Shown one piece after another: positions 17,425 to 26,772 of a DNA stretch of 64,000 nucleotides. The notes under the pieces were generated by a model. The model was not told where the DNA came from, made no database searches, and saw only the letters and a list, made by a program, of their open reading frames with translations. Location: assembly GCA_944323925.1 (NCBI GenBank), contig CALUUI010000005.1, positions 1 through 64,000 on the forward strand. The letters are read 5' to 3'. A program made the translations under genes and the position numbers. Numbering within the stretch: the first letter of the stretch is position 1; each line of letters starts with the position of its first letter. The DNA is from Candidatus Gastranaerophilales bacterium. Its GTDB lineage: Bacteria; Cyanobacteriota; Vampirovibrionia; Gastranaerophilales; Gastranaerophilaceae.

Positions 17425-18027
17425 TTACAATGATAAAACTGTCAAAACTGAACGAAGTACTTCTTCTTGGGTTTCACCTGTTTTTATCACGACTTTTGCA
17501 AATGCATCTTTTATTTCATTATCGTCATATCCTAAAGACTGAAGTATTGAAATGGCCTCACTATACTCATCAGGGACTTGAGGACAGATAGTTGCTTGCT
17601 CTGATATATTAACTTTCATCAACTTATCTTTAAGTTCTAATATTATCTTTTGTGCTAACTTCGGTCCTACACCCTTTGCTCTTGTCAATTCTTTGTAGTT
17701 TTGAGCTTGAACTAAGGATATTAATTCGTACAAATCAAATTCACCAAGTAGAGTAAGTCCCATCTTTGTACCTACACCCGATACTGATGTTAAAATCAAA
17801 AATATATCTCTCGTTTCTCTATTGGTAAATCCGCACAAATACATCGTATCTTCTCTATGAATTAGGGCTGAATAAACCTTCATTTCCGTATTCTTTTCAG
17901 GTAAAACTGAATAATCCCTCGATGTAATTTCAAACTTATACCCAATACCGTTATTTTCTATAGTAATAAAAGTCCCTTTTTCGGTTCTACGCTTATCTTC
18001 TAACACTCCCTTTATAAAATCAAACAT
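17425..18027 (-). CDS. ruvA: Holliday junction DNA helicase subunit RuvA
   Basis: RuvA binds four-way DNA junctions and loads the RuvB motor in branch migration. The 200-residue length is typical. N-terminal OB domain (IGYKFEITSRDY), central helix-hairpin-helix pair (LILTSVSGVGTKMGLTLL and LTRAKGVGPKLAQKIILELKDK, residues about 78-145) and a C-terminal RuvB-binding helix bundle (ISILQSLGYDDNEIKDAF) are all visible. GAGAGG precedes the ATG. It lies 26 bases after mutS, so the two DNA repair genes probably form an operon. Confidence 0.93.
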   Translation of the reverse strand: MFDFIKGVLEDKRRTEKGTFITIENNGIGYKFEITSRDYSVLPEKNTEMKVYSALIHREDTMYLCGFTNRETRDIFLILTSVSGVGTKMGLTLLGEFDLYELISLVQAQNYKELTRAKGVGPKLAQKIILELKDKLMKVNISEQATICPQVPDEYSEAISILQSLGYDDNEIKDAFAKVVIKTGETQEEVLRSVLTVLSL

Positions 18028-18053
18028 AATAATCCTCTCCGACGGTTCTTTTA

Positions 18054-20639
18054 TTATTCAGCGATCCCAAACAATGATAATTGCGGCTCAACTCCTGCAA
18101 CCTCAAGCGATTTCTTCTTCGTTGACAAATTCTTCGCCATATCTCGTTGCATTCTGGTCATTAAATCTTCAGAGCGTTTTATAACAGGATTTGGAAGCCC
18201 TGCCATTTTTGCTACCTGAATCCCGTAACTTCTGCTTGCTCCGCCTTGAACTATCTTTCTTAAAAACTCAATTTCACCGTTTTGTTCTTCTACTGTAACA
18301 CGATAATTCTTTATCTGAGGGTAATTATTTGTCATTACATTTAACTCATGATAGTGAGTTGCAAATATACAACGTGCTTTTATTTTTTGTGCAATATATT
18401 CTGCAACAGCCCAAGCTATTGCTACTCCATCATAAGTACTTGTACCACGACCTATCTCATCTATTAGGATAAAACTTCTTTCTGTTGCAAAATTCAAAAT
18501 ATAAGCTGTTTCACTCATCTCTACCATAAAGGTTGAACGGCCAAGACTTAAATCATCACTTGCCCCGACTCTTGTGAACACTTTATCTACTATACCTATC
18601 TTTGCATAATCAGCAGGCACATACGAACCTATCTGTGCCAAAATAACAATTAAAGCATTTTGTCTCATATAAGTTGATTTACCTGCCATATTAGGACCGG
18701 TTAATATCATTAACTGAGTTCTAACTTCTGAATCTGCAACCAAATCTAAATCATTACTTACGTAAGCGCCCAGCGGTAACAAGCGTTCTACGACAGGATG
18801 TCTGCCGTTTATTATGGAGAACTCCAAACTTTCATCAATTTCGGGCTTGGTATAATTATTCTCTACTGCAACAGAAGAAAAAGACAATAAGCAATCCAAA
18901 CTTGCTACAGCCTCTGAAAGCTCCCTTATTATATCTACATACTCTTTTGAATAACTCCTAAAATCATTAAATAACTTCTTTTCCAACTCAACAGATTTTG
19001 ATTGTGAAGCAAGTACTTCATCTTCATGCCTTTTCAGCTCTGGAGTTATATATCTTTCAGCATTGGCAAGCGTTTGTTTCCTTATATACGTTTCTGGAAC
19101 CTTTTGGGAATGCGAATTAGTTACCTCAATATAGTATCCGAAAACTCTGTTATAATCGACTTTTAAATTTGTTATCCCCGTTTTTTCTTTTTCTGCTTCA
19201 GTAAAATCTTTTAACCACTGTTCTCCACCCCTTAACAAATCACGGTAATAATCAAGCTCGGCATTTACTCCTTCCTTAATCATTCCGCCTTCTTTCATTG
19301 TTAATGGTGCATTTTCATCTATCGTTCTTGAGATAATATCGTAAAAATCTTCTAACTTTTCCTGATATTGTATAACTCTATCTAAAACTTTTATTCCTGC
19401 AACTTGAACAGTTTCAAACAACTCAGGAATAACAGCAAGTGAATATTTCAAATTAAGGAAATCCCTTGGTGAACCACTTTCATTACTCAGCTTGGAAGAC
19501 AAACGCTGAATATCATATATAGTACTTAATATTCTTGTTAATTTTTCTCTTGTTGAATAATCATTGATGAGCTGTTCAACAACTGCTTGACGGGACTTAA
19601 TTTTTTCAACACTCTTTAGCGGCTGACAAATCCAATTTCTTAAAAGTCTTGCCCCCATATTGGTTACGGTCTTATCTATAGCCCAAAGCAAAGTACCCAT
19701 TTTTGATTTATCGCGCATTGACTCTACAAGCTCCAAGTTTCTTCTTGTATTTGAGTCTAACAGCACAAAATCAGACAACTCATAGGTTTTTACCAAATCA
19801 AACTTTGGCAAACTACCTTTCATATTTTCCCAGACATAAGCTAATACTGCAGATGCCGCACGATATGCCAATTGATAATCCTTATACCCTTCCCAAGAGG
19901 TTGAAAAAGAAGGATACACGCTTTTTAAATTATTGCAAGCGAACTTTTCACCAAAAACTTTTGCAGGAATTTTTGAGCAATTATAAACAGAGGTTATTTC
20001 CTCAGGCAAGTTCAAAATTTCCTCAGGCACAATCTGAAACGGTTGAATTTCCTGATTAGCCGACGGCCCGATAACTTCTGCTGGCTTAATACGTCCCAAT
20101 TCAGTTAATACAACACCTATATCTCCTTGTGTTGCCTTGAACTCTCCTGTTGAAATATCAGCATACGCAAGCCCCCATTTCCCTTTTTCTTCAAATACGG
20201 CACAGATATAGTTGTTTGTTTTTTTCTCTAAATAATCACTTTCTATAATCGTACCCGCTGTTATTGTTCTTACAACTCCGCGTTTTACGATTTCACCCTT
20301 CTCTACATCTTTTGGATCTTCTAACTGCTCACAAATTGCAACTTTATGACCTTTTTCAAGTAATTTTTGCAAATATCCGTCTACTGATTTTACGGGAATC
20401 CCAGCCAAAGGAACTTTCCCATATACTTTCCCTGCATCTCTGCCGGTTAGGGCTATTTCTAAATCTTTTGAGATGGTTACCGCATCTTCAAAAAAAGTTT
20501 CATAAAAATCGCCCAAACGATATAATAATATTTTATTAGGATTCGCTGACTTTATATTTAAATATTGGCGCATTACAGGCGTAGTATCTTCTAATACAAC
20601 ATCCCCTGAATTTATATAGTTGATTTCATTCTTTATCAT
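18054..20639 (-). CDS. mutS: DNA mismatch repair protein MutS
   Basis: Mismatch recognition ATPase, 861 residues from the start I prefer. N-terminal mismatch-binding motif appears in LLYRLGDFYETFFEDA; the C-terminal ATPase has Walker A GPNMAGKST, the STFMVEMSET segment, Walker B FILIDEIGRGTSTYDG and the ATHYHEL motif. An open frame extends 57 codons further upstream (to 20810), but that extension is hydrophobic, unlike MutS, and overlaps the divergent gene at 20680; ATG 20639 leads straight into the typical MutS start region. No clear Shine-Dalgarno sequence precedes it. ruvA follows after 26 bases. Confidence 0.94.
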   Translation of the reverse strand: MIKNEINYINSGDVVLEDTTPVMRQYLNIKSANPNKILLYRLGDFYETFFEDAVTISKDLEIALTGRDAGKVYGKVPLAGIPVKSVDGYLQKLLEKGHKVAICEQLEDPKDVEKGEIVKRGVVRTITAGTIIESDYLEKKTNNYICAVFEEKGKWGLAYADISTGEFKATQGDIGVVLTELGRIKPAEVIGPSANQEIQPFQIVPEEILNLPEEITSVYNCSKIPAKVFGEKFACNNLKSVYPSFSTSWEGYKDYQLAYRAASAVLAYVWENMKGSLPKFDLVKTYELSDFVLLDSNTRRNLELVESMRDKSKMGTLLWAIDKTVTNMGARLLRNWICQPLKSVEKIKSRQAVVEQLINDYSTREKLTRILSTIYDIQRLSSKLSNESGSPRDFLNLKYSLAVIPELFETVQVAGIKVLDRVIQYQEKLEDFYDIISRTIDENAPLTMKEGGMIKEGVNAELDYYRDLLRGGEQWLKDFTEAEKEKTGITNLKVDYNRVFGYYIEVTNSHSQKVPETYIRKQTLANAERYITPELKRHEDEVLASQSKSVELEKKLFNDFRSYSKEYVDIIRELSEAVASLDCLLSFSSVAVENNYTKPEIDESLEFSIINGRHPVVERLLPLGAYVSNDLDLVADSEVRTQLMILTGPNMAGKSTYMRQNALIVILAQIGSYVPADYAKIGIVDKVFTRVGASDDLSLGRSTFMVEMSETAYILNFATERSFILIDEIGRGTSTYDGVAIAWAVAEYIAQKIKARCIFATHYHELNVMTNNYPQIKNYRVTVEEQNGEIEFLRKIVQGGASRSYGIQVAKMAGLPNPVIKRSEDLMTRMQRDMAKNLSTKKKSLEVAGVEPQLSLFGIAE

Positions 20640-20679
20640 AGATATAATTTTACAATAAGTATAGACTGGGGTGCAAGTA

Positions 20680-21291
20680 ATGTTTAGATTAATTAAAATT
20701 ATATTTAATGCAACAATTCTTGTTCTGGCAATAATTGGGTTTAACACAATCGGCGGACAAAAATATGTTGATGCTCTTATAAAAAATGTATCTGATTTTA
20801 TAAAAGACAACGCTCAAGAGCAAGCAAAAGAAATCGGTGATTTTTCAAATGTAGACAAGGAATTTGAAATAAACAACTCTTTCAAAATCCTTGGATATAA
20901 AGGTGTTTTGTCAACACACAAAGCCTCCGGACAAAGGCTTGTAATTCTTAATACAGGGAAATCAGAAGTTTTATCCCAAACAGATATACAAAGCAAAGAC
21001 ATCGCTGACAAGCTAAAATCAACCTTTGCAAAAACAAAATATCAGGCAATTACAATCGAAGAACTTAAACTCACTGAAAGAGGAATGCTATCCGTTAAGC
21101 AAACATCTGTACCTTACGCAAAGTTTGATATAAAGGTAACAAAACTGCCCGTAAAGGATTATACAGGAATTGTTGCCGCACTTAAAACAAAGAACGGCAA
21201 CAACGAAATTTTGTTAGCTGTAAACGAACGTAAAAAATACTCACAACTACTGACAAGAGAATTTTTCTCAAAAATCCAAGAAAACAGCTAG
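20680..21291 (+). CDS. Hypothetical protein with N-terminal membrane anchor
   Basis: 203 residues from ATG 20680 (a GTG at 20671 is also in frame, but GGGG at 20668-20671 suits the ATG, eight bases on). Residues about 2-22 form one membrane helix or uncleaved signal (LIKIIFNATILVLAIIGFN); the rest is soluble and would face the periplasm, with NSFKILGYKGVLSTHKASGQRLVILNTG and a C-terminal AALKTKNGNNEILLAVNERKKYS. I do not recognise a domain. It is divergent from mutS and convergent with the flagellar rod operon, ending one base before it. Confidence 0.6.
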   Translation: MFRLIKIIFNATILVLAIIGFNTIGGQKYVDALIKNVSDFIKDNAQEQAKEIGDFSNVDKEFEINNSFKILGYKGVLSTHKASGQRLVILNTGKSEVLSQTDIQSKDIADKLKSTFAKTKYQAITIEELKLTERGMLSVKQTSVPYAKFDIKVTKLPVKDYTGIVAALKTKNGNNEILLAVNERKKYSQLLTREFFSKIQENS

Positions 21292-21292
21292 T

Positions 21293-21736
21293 CTAGCTAC
21301 CAATATTTAAAGCTGTTTGTGCCATGGATTTAGAGATAGTAACAAGAGCAACGTTCGCTTCATAAGCTCTTTGAGCAAGAATAGCATCTGCCATATCAAC
21401 CATAGCATTAACGTTAGATGAGCGAATATAGCCGTTTGCATCAGCATCAGGATGTCCCGGTGCATAAATTCTATCCCCAGGAGTAGGGTCTTCAACGCAG
21501 CCGTTCATTACTACGCCACCTTGCAAATACGGTAATGTTCCTATTCCAAACACGTCATTTTTCATTACATTCAATAACCCGTGGAATGAAATATCTTCAC
21601 TTGCGTTCAATACTGGAATACGTCTTACATAGTTTGGAGTATCAATGTTTGCAATGTTTTTTGCGTGGATATCCATTCTAAGCCCGTGGGCTTTCAAGGC
21701 GTTTTTACCGATATTAATTGATTCCATTATACTCAT
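21293..21736 (-). CDS. flgC: Flagellar basal-body rod protein FlgC
   Basis: Proximal rod subunit. The N-terminal ALKAHGLRMDIHAKNIANIDTPNYVRR is the family's rod signature (NIANxxTPxY), and the C-terminal SSNVNAMVDMADAILAQRAYEANV with a terminal amphipathic helix is the typical FlgC end. 147 residues is normal. The ribosome site GGAGG overlaps the last codons of flgB, five bases upstream of which that gene ends. Last gene of a four-gene rod operon. Confidence 0.92.
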   Translation of the reverse strand: MSIMESINIGKNALKAHGLRMDIHAKNIANIDTPNYVRRIPVLNASEDISFHGLLNVMKNDVFGIGTLPYLQGGVVMNGCVEDPTPGDRIYAPGHPDADANGYIRSSNVNAMVDMADAILAQRAYEANVALVTISKSMAQTALNIGS

Positions 21737-21741
21737 AAGCT

Positions 21742-22095
21742 CTAACCTCCACCTACATTAAGTACTGTCTTCATCTCTGTTATGAGATTAGTCATCCTTT
21801 TTGTAGCCATTGTGTAATAAATCATATTTTTTTGGACTTCTGCCAACTCTTGAGTGATATCTATTTCTTCCTCTCGCCTATCCTCAATCATGCCTGACGG
21901 GCCAAGTTTTGTTGACAACTTAGTTTCAAGAGGACTGTTCATTGTGCCTAAGTACATCCCAAAATCAATATCACGTCTTACATACCCCGGGGTGTCCATA
22001 TTCGCAACATTTGACGTCAACGCTCTTTGACGTTGAGAGACTAAGTCCATCATTAAATTTACTTTGCCGAATGAATCAAGTGCCGTAAATGTCAT
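21742..22095 (-). CDS. flgB: Flagellar basal-body rod protein FlgB
   Basis: Proximal rod subunit joining FliE to FlgC. N-terminal LVSQRQRALTSNVANMDTPGYVRRDIDF carries the rod signature; C-terminal TQELAEVQKNMIYYTMATKRM is typical. At 117 residues it is slightly shorter than many FlgB proteins (about 130). GAGG precedes the ATG, nine bases after the upstream FlgG-like gene. No fliE follows flgC, which is unusual for a flgBC pair. Confidence 0.9.
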   Translation of the reverse strand: MTFTALDSFGKVNLMMDLVSQRQRALTSNVANMDTPGYVRRDIDFGMYLGTMNSPLETKLSTKLGPSGMIEDRREEEIDITQELAEVQKNMIYYTMATKRMTNLITEMKTVLNVGGG

Positions 22096-22104
22096 TTTCT
22101 ACCT

Positions 22105-22818
22105 CTATTCTCTTATGTTTATTGCCTTGTTATACATATCATCGGCAACCTTCATAAGATTTAAACTTGCTATCATAGATGCGTTCAACCTTAACATTTC
22201 ATTTACTTCATCAAATACGTTTGTATTAGATGTTTCAATCTGGTGTTGAACAATATAATTATGCTCTGCAACTAACCTTGGCGGGCCTGACTCTTGTGTC
22301 GGAACGAGTTTATTATTTTGCCCCTGCTCCAATCCTTCCGGAGAATCAAATTCTACTATCGGAATATGCCCGATTAATTGAGGTTCTGAGCCTGCATAAT
22401 CATAGTTATATACATCACCGTTCGGTTTTACGGTAAATTTGTAACTGTTTGAAGGGATTTGAATTCCGTCACCAACCAGCCAGCCGTCTGCTGTCATCAG
22501 ATACCCGCCTTCACCACGAGTGAATGCACCATCTCTTGTATATTGGATTTTGCCCTCAGGCGATATTACAGGGAAATATCCGTTTCCATTTATCGCCATA
22601 TCATAAGGATTATTGGTTACGAGCAAATCACCCTGACGAACATCTGTTCTCAAAACTCCTGTCAAATAACCGTCTTCACGCAGCATTTGTTCAAACTTTG
22701 TTACCTTATATGCGTTGGTTTGATAATTTGCAACATTGTTTGCTACCTGCCCTAAACGTTCAAACTGGTGAGTCGCACAGTTTATATTTTTTCTTACTAT
22801 TGCTTGTAAACTATACAT
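22105..22818 (-). CDS. Flagellar hook-basal body rod protein, FlgG/FlgF family
   Basis: 237 residues. The N-terminus (ATHQFERLGQVANNVANYQTNAYKV) carries the rod-type start, the middle has NPYDMAINGNGYFPV and TRDGAFTRGEGGYLMTADGWLVGD, which are hallmark FlgG/FlgF sequences, and the C-terminus (LRLNASMIASLNLMKVADDMYNKAINIRE) has the D0 helix. It is shorter than standard FlgG (about 260). It probably forms the distal rod together with its upstream paralogue. AAGGAG lies nine bases before the ATG. Confidence 0.85.
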   Translation of the reverse strand: MYSLQAIVRKNINCATHQFERLGQVANNVANYQTNAYKVTKFEQMLREDGYLTGVLRTDVRQGDLLVTNNPYDMAINGNGYFPVISPEGKIQYTRDGAFTRGEGGYLMTADGWLVGDGIQIPSNSYKFTVKPNGDVYNYDYAGSEPQLIGHIPIVEFDSPEGLEQGQNNKLVPTQESGPPRLVAEHNYIVQHQIETSNTNVFDEVNEMLRLNASMIASLNLMKVADDMYNKAINIRE

Positions 22819-22831
22819 AGTTACTTACTCC

Positions 22832-23530
22832 TTATGATACAGAACCCAGCTTACTTATTACACTCTGCAAGTTATTACTCTGCATAATAAATATCTGTCT
22901 GTTTGCTTCAAAATTTCTTACAACAGGCTTTACTTGCAAAAACTCGTTCTGCAAAGATACGTTAGAAAAATCGCAAAAACCTTGTTTTACATCAGGCTCA
23001 AGAACAGCCATACCATTTGAGTCTACAACACCGATTATGCCGCAATCTTCCAACTGCCTTGTTTCCGGATTAAATACGCTAACCTTGCCTCTTGTATTCA
23101 CAACAACATCCTCTGATGAGCGGGGAACTACACTCAATTGTATAGGGACACCACTGTCTGACAATACAGGATTATCTTCTATAGTTAATAAATTCCCGTC
23201 TTTATCAACCTTAAAACGTCCGTCTCTTGTTAATACTACACCTTCAGGTGTTGCTATTTGGAAATATCCTTTGTTTGCAATGGTTATATCCAAAGGATTT
23301 CCGGTAGAAATTATACGGCCGGGCTGATCATCTATAGTAGTTGAAAGCCCGTGGACACCTAAATATTCTGTAAATGATGACACTACAGGTTCTCGTCGTT
23401 GAAACCCTACTTTATCAAACCCGTTAACGTTTTCTGTCGTTATCTGCAATATACTGCTCTGCAAGTGCATTGCTCGGATTGATGATTTAATTCCGGATTC
23501 ACAAAATCTGACACCGCCGTTTATTTTCAT
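22832..23530 (-). CDS. Flagellar rod protein, FlgF/FlgG family
   Basis: 232 residues. Family motifs: SSILQITTENVNGFDKVGFQRREPV, NPLDITIANKGYFQIATPEG and LTRDGRFKVDKDGNLLT. The start region has NVNGFDKVGF where rod proteins usually read NxANxxTxGY/F, a divergent version, so it may be the FlgF-like proximal member of the pair. First gene of the four-gene operon; GAGG eight bases upstream. A small hairpin lies just before the ribosome site. Confidence 0.8.
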   Translation of the reverse strand: MKINGGVRFCESGIKSSIRAMHLQSSILQITTENVNGFDKVGFQRREPVVSSFTEYLGVHGLSTTIDDQPGRIISTGNPLDITIANKGYFQIATPEGVVLTRDGRFKVDKDGNLLTIEDNPVLSDSGVPIQLSVVPRSSEDVVVNTRGKVSVFNPETRQLEDCGIIGVVDSNGMAVLEPDVKQGFCDFSNVSLQNEFLQVKPVVRNFEANRQIFIMQSNNLQSVISKLGSVS

Positions 23531-23556
23531 AGCTATACCTCTTTTTTACTACTACG

Positions 23557-23571
23557 TCGGATGTTTTCCGA
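23557..23571. other. Small inverted repeat in the flagellar operon leader
   Basis: TCGGA (23557-23561), five-base loop, TCCGA (23567-23571), immediately upstream of the ribosome site of the rod operon on the minus strand. It could be a protein site or an RNA hairpin affecting translation; the size is too small to be sure. Confidence 0.25.
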
Positions 23572-23675
23572 TAATATTGAATTTTTTTTTATAATATCAT
23601 CCGTTTAGTGTAGTAATTACTTTTTAACGAGGTTTTCTGCTTTGTCAAGTTTTAAGCTAAAATTTTATTTATCAC

Positions 23676-24692
23676 TTACACGCCAAGCTCTGATTTTATT
23701 TCTGCTCTGATTGCTCGGTTTTCCTCTCTACGGCGTTTAAATGGTTTATATAATGTTAGCATTATTATTAACATTACCACTACGCAATAGCCAATTACAC
23801 TACAACCATGGCTTTCAAAATATATGACTATCAATTTCAACAACATGTAAAGCGGTATGAGTAATTTTATGAAATGTTTTTTGATAAAGTTTACTGTCCT
23901 ATCCATTCCATCCGTTATTACCACAGGAAAGGTTATTAATATTGATAAACTTATCGGAATAAAACACTTTGAACCTATATCATTATTCTTTAACCAAGCC
24001 CAGGATATCAATGAAAGACTTATTATTGATGATAATATTATCCATACCAAAAACGTACACGGAATACTATTATATATACGACAAATCTTATCACGGGCTT
24101 CCGATTTCAAAGAAGTTATAAAGTCACAAGACTCAGAATAGATTAAAATTGTCAAAATCATTTGCGGTACACAGGAGAAAAAAATAATTGCCAAAAGTTC
24201 AACAACTAAAATTGTTAGAGGAAAGAGATCATTTAAAAAATCGAAAATATTATAGCATAGCTCAAATATATTGCGTAGGAACAAATCCAGTACCGAAATT
24301 ACACCTTTTAATAAACTATCAAAGCAAATATCTTTTGGATAATTCGGAACGTGTAAAATTAATAATCCATACATAATTACTAAGGTAAAAAATAATACTA
24401 TATACAATAGTCGTTTGTTAAAAATCCCTTTTATTTCATACATCAGTTTTAATATTAATCTGTTTTTGGTAAATAGAAAAAAACTAAGATAAAATACAAA
24501 CAATGCCAAACTAGAAGTTAATATTAATCCTAAATCACCAAAAAACGCCCAATGATAATTATTCCGGCTAGAATCTGATAATAATGCCAACGAAAAAGTA
24601 AAGAATATTCCATTACTGAACAAAACTAAAATTTGAAAGCCCCAAAACAGGGTATTTTCTATAAACGATGATATGTTAGATTGCTTTTTCAC
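23676..24692 (-). CDS. Tandem paralogous polytopic membrane protein, copy 5
   Basis: 338 residues, the last and most divergent of five tandem paralogues. About eight hydrophobic segments are visible, with the family's short cytoplasmic elements KICRIYNSIPCTFLVW, FPVVITDGMDRTVNFIKKH and the C-terminal KRRREENRAIRAEIKSELG. The start is a GTG at 24692, eight bases after GGAG; the leader has the same AAAAGGAGTATGAAAA string as the other copies, but the ATG is out of frame here. I recognise no known family. The conserved, charged C-terminal tail suggests a shared cytoplasmic partner. Confidence 0.75.
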   Translation of the reverse strand: MKKQSNISSFIENTLFWGFQILVLFSNGIFFTFSLALLSDSSRNNYHWAFFGDLGLILTSSLALFVFYLSFFLFTKNRLILKLMYEIKGIFNKRLLYIVLFFTLVIMYGLLILHVPNYPKDICFDSLLKGVISVLDLFLRNIFELCYNIFDFLNDLFPLTILVVELLAIIFFSCVPQMILTILIYSESCDFITSLKSEARDKICRIYNSIPCTFLVWIILSSIISLSLISWAWLKNNDIGSKCFIPISLSILITFPVVITDGMDRTVNFIKKHFIKLLIPLYMLLKLIVIYFESHGCSVIGYCVVVMLIIMLTLYKPFKRRREENRAIRAEIKSELGV

Positions 24693-24706
24693 TTTTCATA
24701 CTCCTT

Positions 24707-25732
24707 TTACATCCCAAGCTCCGATTTTATTTCTGCTCTGATTGCTCGGTTTTCCTCTCTACGGCGCTTGAAAGGCGTATATAAGGTCAACATTATTAAT
24801 AGCCATACTATTATTCCATAGAAAAACATACTGTATCTTATACTATCAAAATAAAGAATTTTAAATTCCAGCAATACAAAAAACGGTATAAGTAGTTTTA
24901 TATAATGTCTTTTGATAAAGTTTACAGCCTTCTCCATTCCGTCTGTTATTACCGCAGGAAAGGTTACTAATAATGCTATTACTACAGCAGCAACTCTTTC
25001 TAATAATTCATTTTCTATAGCATTCGTAAGAAATATACTAGTTAGAATCATTCCTGCTGCTAACAATCCCCACAACAAAAACGTACACGGAATACTGTTA
25101 TATATTCGACAAACCTTTTCTTTTACTTCTTGCTTCAAAGAGGTTATAAACTCCCACGGCTCGAATAAAATGACAAATTGAAATAGTATATAAATACATA
25201 TTAAAGATATAAGAATCCAAATACACGATAAACCTGTACTTTTAACTAATAAAAAAGGAACTTTACTAAGACAAAATACCGTAAATGTCAAAACCATAAG
25301 TGATATTGCAGAACATTTATCCATTATAGAATCTGCTATACTATACATTTTTGAACTAAAAATATCTACACTACGATTAACATTATCTATATCAAAAAAA
25401 GTAAAATATGTATATGCTATAAATACTAGCGGAAACAATATAATATATGATTTCCATCGTAGAGATTTATTTTTCTTTATTCTATATACCATTCGTAAAA
25501 TTTTTTTGTTTTTTGTAAATAAAAAATAGCTCATATATAAAATGCTTACCGAAATACAGGATAATAGCAACACGGTAAAACAAAACAAATTTGAGCCAAA
25601 AATATTTCCAATAGCGCTCGTAAAAACTCTCATTCCTAACATTAAAAGACCGTTCCAAAATACATAAATTACGATTACGCTAAGTAAAATCCAATCTACA
25701 AACGATGATATAATATTAAACCTTTTGAACAT
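24707..25732 (-). CDS. Tandem paralogous polytopic membrane protein, copy 4
   Basis: 341 residues from ATG 25732. The frame opens 8 codons earlier, but GGAG sits seven bases before the third in-frame ATG, as in its paralogues. Its N-terminal half (MFKRFNIISSFVDWILLSV) is close to copy 1, whereas its C-terminal half is identical to copy 3 over more than 100 residues, so the gene is a mosaic. Shared elements: VCRIYNSIPCTFLLW, TDGMEKAVNFIKRHYIKLL and the KRRREENRAIRAEIKSELG tail. Membrane protein of unknown role. Confidence 0.78.
   Translation of the reverse strand: MFKRFNIISSFVDWILLSVIVIYVFWNGLLMLGMRVFTSAIGNIFGSNLFCFTVLLLSCISVSILYMSYFLFTKNKKILRMVYRIKKNKSLRWKSYIILFPLVFIAYTYFTFFDIDNVNRSVDIFSSKMYSIADSIMDKCSAISLMVLTFTVFCLSKVPFLLVKSTGLSCIWILISLICIYILFQFVILFEPWEFITSLKQEVKEKVCRIYNSIPCTFLLWGLLAAGMILTSIFLTNAIENELLERVAAVVIALLVTFPAVITDGMEKAVNFIKRHYIKLLIPFFVLLEFKILYFDSIRYSMFFYGIIVWLLIMLTLYTPFKRRREENRAIRAEIKSELGM
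24779..25113 (-). repeat. ~335-bp block identical to 25818-26152
   Basis: Read line by line, the bases from about 24779 to 25113 (C-terminal half of copy 4) match those from about 25818 to 26152 (copy 3) without a difference, offset 1039 bases. Flanking sequences of the same two genes differ clearly on both sides. This is the signature of recent gene conversion rather than of whole-gene duplication. Confidence 0.85.
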
Positions 25733-25745
25733 TTTCATACTCCTT

Positions 25746-26759
25746 TTACATCCCAAGCTCCGATTTTATTTCTGCTCTGATTGCTCGGTTTTCCTCTCGC
25801 CTGCGTTTGAGAGGGCTATATAAGGTCAACATTATTAATAGCCATACTATTATTCCATAGAAAAACATACTGTATCTTATACTATCAAAATAAAGAATTT
25901 TAAATTCCAGCAATACAAAAAACGGTATAAGTAGTTTTATATAATGTCTTTTGATAAAGTTTACAGCCTTCTCCATTCCGTCTGTTATTACCGCAGGAAA
26001 GGTTACTAATAATGCTATTACTACAGCAGCAACTCTTTCTAATAATTCATTTTCTATAGCATTCGTAAGAAATATACTAGTTAGAATCATTCCTGCTGCT
26101 AACAATCCCCACAACAAAAACGTACACGGAATACTGTTATATATTCGACAAATCTTTTCTCGCGTTTCCTGCTTCAATGAAGCTATAAATACCCAAGGTT
26201 CATAAGAGATTAGAATATCTATTAATATTGGCATAACTATTGGTAACAAGAAAAATACAATAAAATAGATTAGGATTGCTATAAGAGGAGAGAGATGCCT
26301 TAAAACCTCTACGATAGCCATACTAATACCATATATCCACTTTGACAAAAAATTTAAAACTGATAGACTTGCATTCAAAAAATTATCTTGACCAATATCT
26401 GTAGGGTAACTCGGATTACCAAGCGTTATCAGACCATATACTAAAATTATGTCAAATAAGAGAACTATATACAATAATCGTCTTTTTAGATTATTCTTTT
26501 TTATTTTATACATCAGTTTTAATATTAATCTGTTTTTGGTAAATAGAAAAAAACTAAGGTAAAACGACAACAGTGCAAGACTCAATATTAATATTTCTTT
26601 AAAATGCAAAAAAAGCACTCCATAATAATCATCAGATGGTAAACCTGAAAAGAAAAAGGATAAGATATATATCATTCCAATAAAACAGAAAGCTATAAGC
26701 GGAACAACTATAAATATGATACCCTCTATAAATGATGATATATTAAACCTTTTGGACAT
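25746..26759 (-). CDS. Tandem paralogous polytopic membrane protein, copy 3
   Basis: 337 residues from ATG 26759. The N-terminal half (MSKRFNISSFIEGIIFIVV, LTLGNPSYPTDIGQDNFLN) closely matches copy 2, while the C-terminal half is identical to copy 4. The ribosome site reads AGGCG rather than GGAG, the only copy with that change, so it may be translated less. Hydrophobic segments and the ICRIYNSIPCTFL, GMEKAVNFIKRHY and ENRAIRAEIKSELG elements are conserved. No known domain. Confidence 0.78.
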   Translation of the reverse strand: MSKRFNISSFIEGIIFIVVPLIAFCFIGMIYILSFFFSGLPSDDYYGVLFLHFKEILILSLALLSFYLSFFLFTKNRLILKLMYKIKKNNLKRRLLYIVLLFDIILVYGLITLGNPSYPTDIGQDNFLNASLSVLNFLSKWIYGISMAIVEVLRHLSPLIAILIYFIVFFLLPIVMPILIDILISYEPWVFIASLKQETREKICRIYNSIPCTFLLWGLLAAGMILTSIFLTNAIENELLERVAAVVIALLVTFPAVITDGMEKAVNFIKRHYIKLLIPFFVLLEFKILYFDSIRYSMFFYGIIVWLLIMLTLYSPLKRRREENRAIRAEIKSELGM

Positions 26760-26772
26760 TTTCATACGCCTT

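Noticed and set aside
20640-20810. 57-codon N-terminal extension of MutS
   Set aside because: It is hydrophobic and unlike MutS, overlaps the divergent gene at 20680, and the residue run from ATG 20639 begins as MutS normally does.
23560-23575. TCCGATAA, resembling a sigma-28 -10 box
   Set aside because: It is on the plus strand, pointing away from the flagellar operon and into minus-strand genes.
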